Positions 27,684-31,714 of a stretch of DNA of 31,714 nt are shown here, in pieces. Made by a program: the position numbers and the translations under genes. Each line of letters begins with the position of its first letter. The first letter of the stretch is position 1. This stretch comes from a virus. The notes below the pieces were generated by a model. The model saw only the letters and a list, made by a program, of their open reading frames with translations, was not told the DNA's origin and did not search any database. The stretch is from positions 1 to 31,714 of the IMG/VR virus record IMGVR_UViG_3300021961_000377; one strand, written 5' to 3'.

Positions 27684-28763
27684 ATGACTGACTTTTTTCG
27701 CAATATTGTAAAAGAACTAAACGACGAGAATACAAATGTCGCAGCTGACGGACTGGGCAGCAGTGAGTTTGGGGATACTATTGATACCGGCTCTTATATT
27801 TTTAACGCCGCTCTATCTGGCTCCCTTTTTGGTGGTGCACCAAATAATAAAGTACTTGCGCTCGCTGGCGAAAGCTCCACCGGAAAAACTTTTTTCGCTC
27901 TTGGCATGGTCAAGCGTTTTCTTGATGATAATCCCACTGGTGCTTGCTTCTATTTTGATACTGAAGCAGCTGTAACTAAGGATATGATGGAATCACGAGG
28001 TATTGACTCTAAGCGAGTTATTATCTCTGAGCAAGAAACAATTCAAAAGTTTCGCCATACAGCAATTCAGATCCTCGACAATTATGCAAAGGCTGATGTT
28101 TCAACTCGGCCTCCTATGCTGATGGTACTTGACTCTCTCGGTCAGCTTTCAACTACCAAAGAGGTAGAGGATACCACAAGTGGTGCAGAGACTCGTGATA
28201 TGACTAAGGCACAGCTGATTAAGGCTACATTCCGAGTTCTGAATCTAAAGCTTGCCAAGGTCGATGTACCACTTATCGTAACAAATCACGTATATGATGT
28301 AATTGGCTCATATGTACCCATGAAGGAAATGGGTGGTGGTTCTGGTCTCAAGTATACGGCCTCACAGATCGTATTCCTATCCAAGAAGAAGGATAAGGAT
28401 GGCAAGGATGTTGTTGGTAATATTATCCGTTGCCGTATGATCAAGTCTCGTTTTACAAAAGAGAACAAAGACGTTGAGGTTAAACTGCGGTACGACACTG
28501 GACTTGACCGATACTATGGTCTGCTCGATCTTGCTGAAAAGTACGATATTATTAAGAAGGTGAGTACACGTTACGAACTGCCTGATGGTCGTAAGGTTTT
28601 CGGTAAAGCGATTAATGAAAATCCAGAAGAATATTTTACCAATGAAATCCTACAGCAGTTGGAAAAGGCGGCTCAAAAGGAATTTCTTTATGGTAAGGGA
28701 GATGATGAAATGCCGGCAATGATGGATACAGTCGAAGAAGAGCTTGAAAATGCTGAAGTATGA
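27684..28763 (+). CDS. uvsX: UvsX recombinase (RecA-like)
   Basis: 359 residues (T4: 391). Forms filaments on single-stranded DNA and catalyses strand exchange; loaded by UvsY. Walker A GESSTGKT at 62-69, Walker B MLMVLDSLG near 145-153, then GAETRDMTKAQLIKATFRVL and LIVTNHVYDVIGSYVP, with the GGGSGLKYTAS loop 2-like segment. AGGAG at 27673-27677 before the ATG. The C-terminal end is acidic (EEELENAEV) as in RecA proteins. Very secure. Confidence 0.95.
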   Translation: MTDFFRNIVKELNDENTNVAADGLGSSEFGDTIDTGSYIFNAALSGSLFGGAPNNKVLALAGESSTGKTFFALGMVKRFLDDNPTGACFYFDTEAAVTKDMMESRGIDSKRVIISEQETIQKFRHTAIQILDNYAKADVSTRPPMLMVLDSLGQLSTTKEVEDTTSGAETRDMTKAQLIKATFRVLNLKLAKVDVPLIVTNHVYDVIGSYVPMKEMGGGSGLKYTASQIVFLSKKKDKDGKDVVGNIIRCRMIKSRFTKENKDVEVKLRYDTGLDRYYGLLDLAEKYDIIKKVSTRYELPDGRKVFGKAINENPEEYFTNEILQQLEKAAQKEFLYGKGDDEMPAMMDTVEEELENAEV

Positions 28764-29064
28764 AGTCCTTTATGACGAATATAAAAATGAAGATTTAGCC
28801 AGAGTTCTATTGACAGACGAAAAGTGGAATGGTATAATCTATCATTATCAGACGGTAAAATTTCTCGATGAGGATGATGGTGATGCCGTCATGCAATTTG
28901 AATATGATGTTGTAGAGGCGCCACCTGACTTTAATGTGGAAGAACTCGAACCTGAAGATCAGAAAGAGTTTGAAACAATGTTAGGTGATATTTTGGTTGA
29001 AATCATTAGGGAGGCATTAGAGAGTGAGAATAGAACAGACAATACTGAGCAACCTGATCTATGA
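28750..29064 (+). CDS. Acidic hypothetical protein
   Basis: 104 residues from ATG 28750 (frame opens at 28744). Strongly acidic: FLDEDDGDAVMQFEYDVVEAPPDF, VEELEPEDQKEFETMLGDIL. Beta strands in the first half, helix at the end. Overlaps uvsX by 14 nt and gp41 by 41 nt. Equivalent small acidic genes occur in this place in T4-like marine phages, but I cannot assign a function. Confidence 0.65.
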   Translation: MLKYEVLYDEYKNEDLARVLLTDEKWNGIIYHYQTVKFLDEDDGDAVMQFEYDVVEAPPDFNVEELEPEDQKEFETMLGDILVEIIREALESENRTDNTEQPDL

Positions 29065-30442
29065 TGAATCATATGCAAGGAGGGTTCTTCCTTTCTTAAA
29101 GAAAAATTATTTTCAGGAGCAAGCTGAGCAGATATTGTTTTTAGAAATCGAAAGCTTTGTTGAAAAGTATAATGGTCTCCCCACTAAAGAAACTCTTTTA
29201 ATTGAACTAAATAAAAAGGAAAATATACCTGAACAGATTTTTAAAAATCTGATTGAATATGTTGAGCAAATTACCTTTGAGAAAAAAGATTCGACATGGC
29301 TCATTGATAACACGGAACAATTCTGCCAAGAAAGGGCTGTGTACAATGCAATTATGGAATCTATTTCGATTATTGAGGGGCAATCAAAAACTACAGACAG
29401 GGGTGGAATACCTACTATACTGGCTGATGCTCTTGGCGTGTCTTTTGATGATCATATTGGTCATGATTTCCTTCTAGATGCAGAGGAACGATTCGAGTTC
29501 TATAATAAGAAAGAGGATCGAATCCCGTTCGATCTTGACTACTTTAATACAATCACCAAAGGTGGTCTACCACGTAAAACACTAAACGTGCTTATTGCAG
29601 GCACTGGTGTCGGCAAAACGCTTGCTATGTGTCATATGGCTGCATCAAACATGCTTAGCGGTAAGAACGTACTTTATATCACGTTGGAAATGGCCGAAGA
29701 ACGTATTGCTGAACGAGTTGACTCAAACCTATTGAATATTCCCGTGAATGAACTCGTTGGATTTCCTAAAAAGATCTACGACGACAAGATCAATAAACTG
29801 AGGAAGAAAACTTCCGGTAAACTTATCGTTAAGGAGTTTCCAACCGCAACAGTCGGACCAAATCACTTCCGGCATCTGCTTAACGAACTAAGTCTCAAAA
29901 AGAATTTTCAACCCGATATTGTCTACATCGACTATATTAATCTGTGTACATCAAGCCGACTCAAGTATGGATCAAACGTAAATAGTTATAGTTATATAAA
30001 GGCCGTAGCTGAGGAACTTCGTGGCTTGGCAGTTGAGAAAAATATACCGATTGTCAGTGCAACTCAGCTTAACAGAGCCGGTTTTACCAACAGCGATCCT
30101 GGCCTTGAGGATACATCTGAATCGTTTGCTCTACCAGCAACGGTCGACTTTATGTGTGCTCTTATCTCGACCGAAGAGATGGAACAACTTGGTCAGATTA
30201 TGATTAAACAGCTTAAAAACCGATATGGTGATCCAACCCAGAACCGTCGGTTTGTTGTCGGAGTAGACAGAGCCAAAATGAGACTCTACAACGTAGAGCA
30301 ATCGGCACAGAGTGATATTGTGGACGATCGACCAGTTATGGATAAATCAGAATTTGCTGAGAGATTTGACGAAGAGGAGAACATGAAATGGATGACAAAG
30401 AAGGCGGGCCGGAAAGACTTCAGCAAGCTATTTGCCAGTTAA
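29024..30442 (+). CDS. 41: Replicative DNA helicase gp41 (DnaB-like)
   Basis: 472 residues (T4: 475). Hexameric 5'-3' helicase of the fork, paired with primase. GTG start (AGGGAGG at 29009-29015 upstream) begins MRIEQTILSNLIYDESYARRVLPFL, like T4. Walker A AGTGVGKT near 192-199, Walker B-like IVYIDYINLC near 302, QLNR loop (SATQLNRAG) near 345-353, and a final arginine-finger-region KNRYGD. Partner primase not in the window. Its end overlaps a small gene in another frame. Confidence 0.94.
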   Translation: MRIEQTILSNLIYDESYARRVLPFLKKNYFQEQAEQILFLEIESFVEKYNGLPTKETLLIELNKKENIPEQIFKNLIEYVEQITFEKKDSTWLIDNTEQFCQERAVYNAIMESISIIEGQSKTTDRGGIPTILADALGVSFDDHIGHDFLLDAEERFEFYNKKEDRIPFDLDYFNTITKGGLPRKTLNVLIAGTGVGKTLAMCHMAASNMLSGKNVLYITLEMAEERIAERVDSNLLNIPVNELVGFPKKIYDDKINKLRKKTSGKLIVKEFPTATVGPNHFRHLLNELSLKKNFQPDIVYIDYINLCTSSRLKYGSNVNSYSYIKAVAEELRGLAVEKNIPIVSATQLNRAGFTNSDPGLEDTSESFALPATVDFMCALISTEEMEQLGQIMIKQLKNRYGDPTQNRRFVVGVDRAKMRLYNVEQSAQSDIVDDRPVMDKSEFAERFDEEENMKWMTKKAGRKDFSKLFAS

Positions 30443-30564
30443 AAATGATGGAACCTGAAGCAAGGCAGAAGTATCTTAACTATTGTGAGCTTGAACTAAA
30501 ATATGCAGATGGTTGGTCTGCACAACATTATAAAGATTATTTAGAGGCTGCAAAATATGTATGA
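30388..30564 (+). CDS. Small hypothetical protein overlapping gp41 end
   Basis: 58 residues in a different frame from gp41 (start MDDKEGGPERLQQAICQLK, end YLEAAKYV). AGGAG at 30375-30379 lies 8 nt upstream of the ATG. Helical, with motif LKMMEPEARQKYLNYCELELKY. Stop overlaps the start of the next gene. Too short for confident annotation by similarity; supported by ribosome site and packing. Confidence 0.6.
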   Translation: MDDKEGGPERLQQAICQLKMMEPEARQKYLNYCELELKYADGWSAQHYKDYLEAAKYV

Positions 30565-30760
30565 GATTCGTAAGGCTGGTAACGTATACCGAGTTTATGA
30601 TCGTGTGAACAAACAGTATATTGCGCACACCAATTCAAAGCATACTGCTGATGAGCTGGTTACAGATACCCTGCACCACTGTGGGTTCCAAGGTTTCATC
30701 CCAAATTTCTTTTTGCGAGACCTCGAGTACGGTATAAAAATTCAAAAAAATATTAAGTGA
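30557..30760 (+). CDS. Small hypothetical protein
   Basis: 67 residues (MYEIRKAGNVYRVYDRVNKQYIAHTN..., end KIQKNIK). Beta-strand start with paired Tyr, then helix. AGAGG 10 nt upstream. Its stop lies in the TAAGTGATTGAT box that precedes promoter P7. Unrecognised. Confidence 0.6.
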   Translation: MYEIRKAGNVYRVYDRVNKQYIAHTNSKHTADELVTDTLHHCGFQGFIPNFFLRDLEYGIKIQKNIK

Positions 30761-30794
30761 TTGATTTCATTACCTTTTTTTTATAACTTTTTTG

Positions 30795-30823
30795 TTTACA
30801 TATTTCCTAACATATGGTATTAT
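30795..30823 (+). promoter_or_regulatory. Early promoter P7
   Basis: TTTACA at 30795-30800, 17-nt spacer, TATGG, TATTAT at 30818-30823. Upstream box TAAGTGATTGATTTCATTAC begins 41 nt before the -35, exactly as in P4. Predicted start near 30830, on an ATG in frame with the small gene at 30849. Confidence 0.82.
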
Positions 30824-30848
30824 ATACATAATGGTTAAGGAGATGAAC

Positions 30849-30938
30849 ATGTCTAAGGTTATCGAAATCGTTGGAAGCATTGCTTTCTTCACCGCCCTCT
30901 TCGGCGCTTGCTGGTTCGTACTCGTGGTGACCGGCTAA
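30849..30938 (+). CDS. 29-residue membrane peptide
   Basis: First gene after P7, AAGGAG at 30837-30842 before ATG 30849. Mostly one hydrophobic helix (IVGSIAFFTALFGACWFVLV) ending TG. Its TAA overlaps the ATG of the metallopeptidase gene (TAATG). Tiny phage membrane peptides can disturb or modify the host membrane, but this is only a possibility. Confidence 0.55.
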   Translation: MSKVIEIVGSIAFFTALFGACWFVLVVTG

Positions 30939-31429
30939 TGATGGACATTACCATCAAGGGTGGATCTAAAACCCAGCGTGAACTGATCGCTGATGTGACA
31001 GATCATATGGCACCTATCATTCTTGGCTCACGAATGGCTAAAGTCGTTCAGATCGACTACTTAATCAAGCGTAAGCTCGATGCTGATGGCTGGTGTGAGT
31101 GGATGGATGATAACCTCCGACCCCGTGAGTTCAAGATTCAAGTTCGTGCTGAACAGACCTATAGTGATCTGATTCTCACGATCTGTCATGAACTGGTACA
31201 TGTTCGGCAGATGGCTAAACGAGAACTGTATGAGATTTTCTCACCTAGACAGATGCAGGTATGGAAAGGTAAACGTCTGAAAAAGGCAATTCCGTACGCC
31301 AAGCAACCTTGGGAGGCCGAGGCATATAAATTACAAGAAGGTCTTGCAAAGAGGTTTGTGAAAGAAACTGGTTTCGTCTATACCAGTGCGATGAAGGCAA
31401 GAGACAAAAGGATTAGTACAAATGTCTGA
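30938..31429 (+). CDS. SprT-like zinc metallopeptidase
   Basis: 163 residues from ATG 30938 (a second ATG follows at 30941). HELVHVRQ holds the HExxH zinc site near 89-93, with the third ligand probably in PWEAEAYKLQ about 40 residues later; RPREFKIQVRAE and YSDLILTI precede the site. Arrangement fits SprT-like/Spartan-type minimal metallopeptidases; such phage proteins are usually unassigned. Coupled to the membrane peptide before it. Function (degrading a host or DNA-bound protein) is inference. Confidence 0.65.
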   Translation: MMDITIKGGSKTQRELIADVTDHMAPIILGSRMAKVVQIDYLIKRKLDADGWCEWMDDNLRPREFKIQVRAEQTYSDLILTICHELVHVRQMAKRELYEIFSPRQMQVWKGKRLKKAIPYAKQPWEAEAYKLQEGLAKRFVKETGFVYTSAMKARDKRISTNV

Positions 31430-31637
31430 TTATGGTGAAATGATCTACAATGTCACTCGTGATATTGCCCGGTGGGACTTAAAGCGCAAAGGGTTTAATA
31501 CCGACTCAGATAGTGTTGAGGCTTGGGTCGAAGGAATTCAATCCTATTCCAAGAATAATGAATGGGAAGCGCTTTGTAAGGAATATTGGGCTGAATATCA
31601 TGGTAATGCGGAACGATCGCGACAGTCGTATCATTAA
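31422..31637 (+). CDS. Small hypothetical protein
   Basis: 71 residues (start MSDYGEMIYNVTRDIARWDL, end ERSRQSYH), helical, with WEALCKEYWAEYH near the end. Overlaps the preceding gene by 8 nt. No strong ribosome site; unrecognised. Confidence 0.55.
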   Translation: MSDYGEMIYNVTRDIARWDLKRKGFNTDSDSVEAWVEGIQSYSKNNEWEALCKEYWAEYHGNAERSRQSYH

Positions 31638-31714
31638 CAACCTCTTCCGGTTGGCTCAAGATATAGAACCTGTGAAGTCGAGTCGGCTTGCGGCTTGTCT
31701 CATTCTCAAAAATA
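31606..31714 (+). CDS. Start of an unidentified gene, cut by the window
   Basis: ATG at 31606 opens a frame that is free of stops to the right edge (36 codons; begins MRNDRDSRIINNLFRLAQDI). It overlaps the preceding gene by 32 nt. Only weak GG upstream. Too short to identify. Confidence 0.4.
   Translation, partial: MRNDRDSRIINNLFRLAQDIEPVKSSRLAACLILKN

Overview
The window is a block of a T4-superfamily (tevenvirus-like) myovirus genome. The evidence is an almost complete set of T4 replication, recombination and late-transcription genes in recognisable order: uvsY, uvsW, 55, 47, 46 on the left; 42 and nucleotide genes in the middle; 45, 44, 62, regA; then 43, uvsX and 41. Genes are packed with ATGA-type overlaps and nearly all lie on the + strand. 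The host cannot be read directly. The ROSE-like thermometer candidate in front of the phage hsp20 gene and the gene content would fit a proteobacterial, perhaps alphaproteobacterial, host (inference).

Layout. 1-7304: end of an A-type Fe-S protein gene, uvsY, uvsW, sigma gp55, the gp47/gp46 nuclease, a GNAT-like protein, peptide deformylase and a MazG-like NTP pyrophosphohydrolase. 7349-9205: an early promoter followed by small genes, including a PD-(D/E)XK-like protein and a DUF1599-like protein. 9189-16804: dCMP hydroxymethylase (gp42), dCMP deaminase, a MUG-like protein, myo-inositol phosphate synthase, a HAD phosphatase, a helix-hairpin-helix protein resembling base-hypermodification pyrophosphorylases, a GDSH/SGNH-like protein, a C5-cytosine methyltransferase homologue, a DUF3310 protein and a DxD glycosyltransferase. 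16813-20384: clamp gp45, clamp loader gp44/gp62, RegA and small genes. 20377-23233: small early genes, a divergent promoter pair around a perfect 27-bp inverted repeat, tRNA-Asn and tRNA-Thr, a hammerhead ribozyme, a winged-helix-like gene, a strong hairpin and a ROSE-like leader. 23234-31714: hsp20, DNA polymerase gp43, two unknown genes, uvsX, helicase gp41 and an early small-gene cluster with a metallopeptidase.

How it fits together. Gp42 retains the T4 catalytic Cys and the cytosine-selecting Asp, so the phage very probably makes 5-hydroxymethylcytosine DNA. The genes right after it look like a further DNA-base decoration pathway: an inositol donor route (synthase plus phosphatase), two or three DNA-acting enzymes and a glycosyltransferase. 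Three of these proteins end in the same short peptide as the phage DNA polymerase (consensus [T/N]LE[D/H]F[F/L]), at the place where T4 polymerase carries its sliding-clamp-binding tail. The proposal is a clamp-tethered DNA hypermodification system acting just behind the replication fork. RNA-level regulation is also rich: a type I hammerhead in an early leader, a 16-bp hairpin displaying an anti-Shine-Dalgarno loop, and a thermometer-like leader for hsp20.

All function calls rest on motif recognition by eye; no database search or structure prediction was run.
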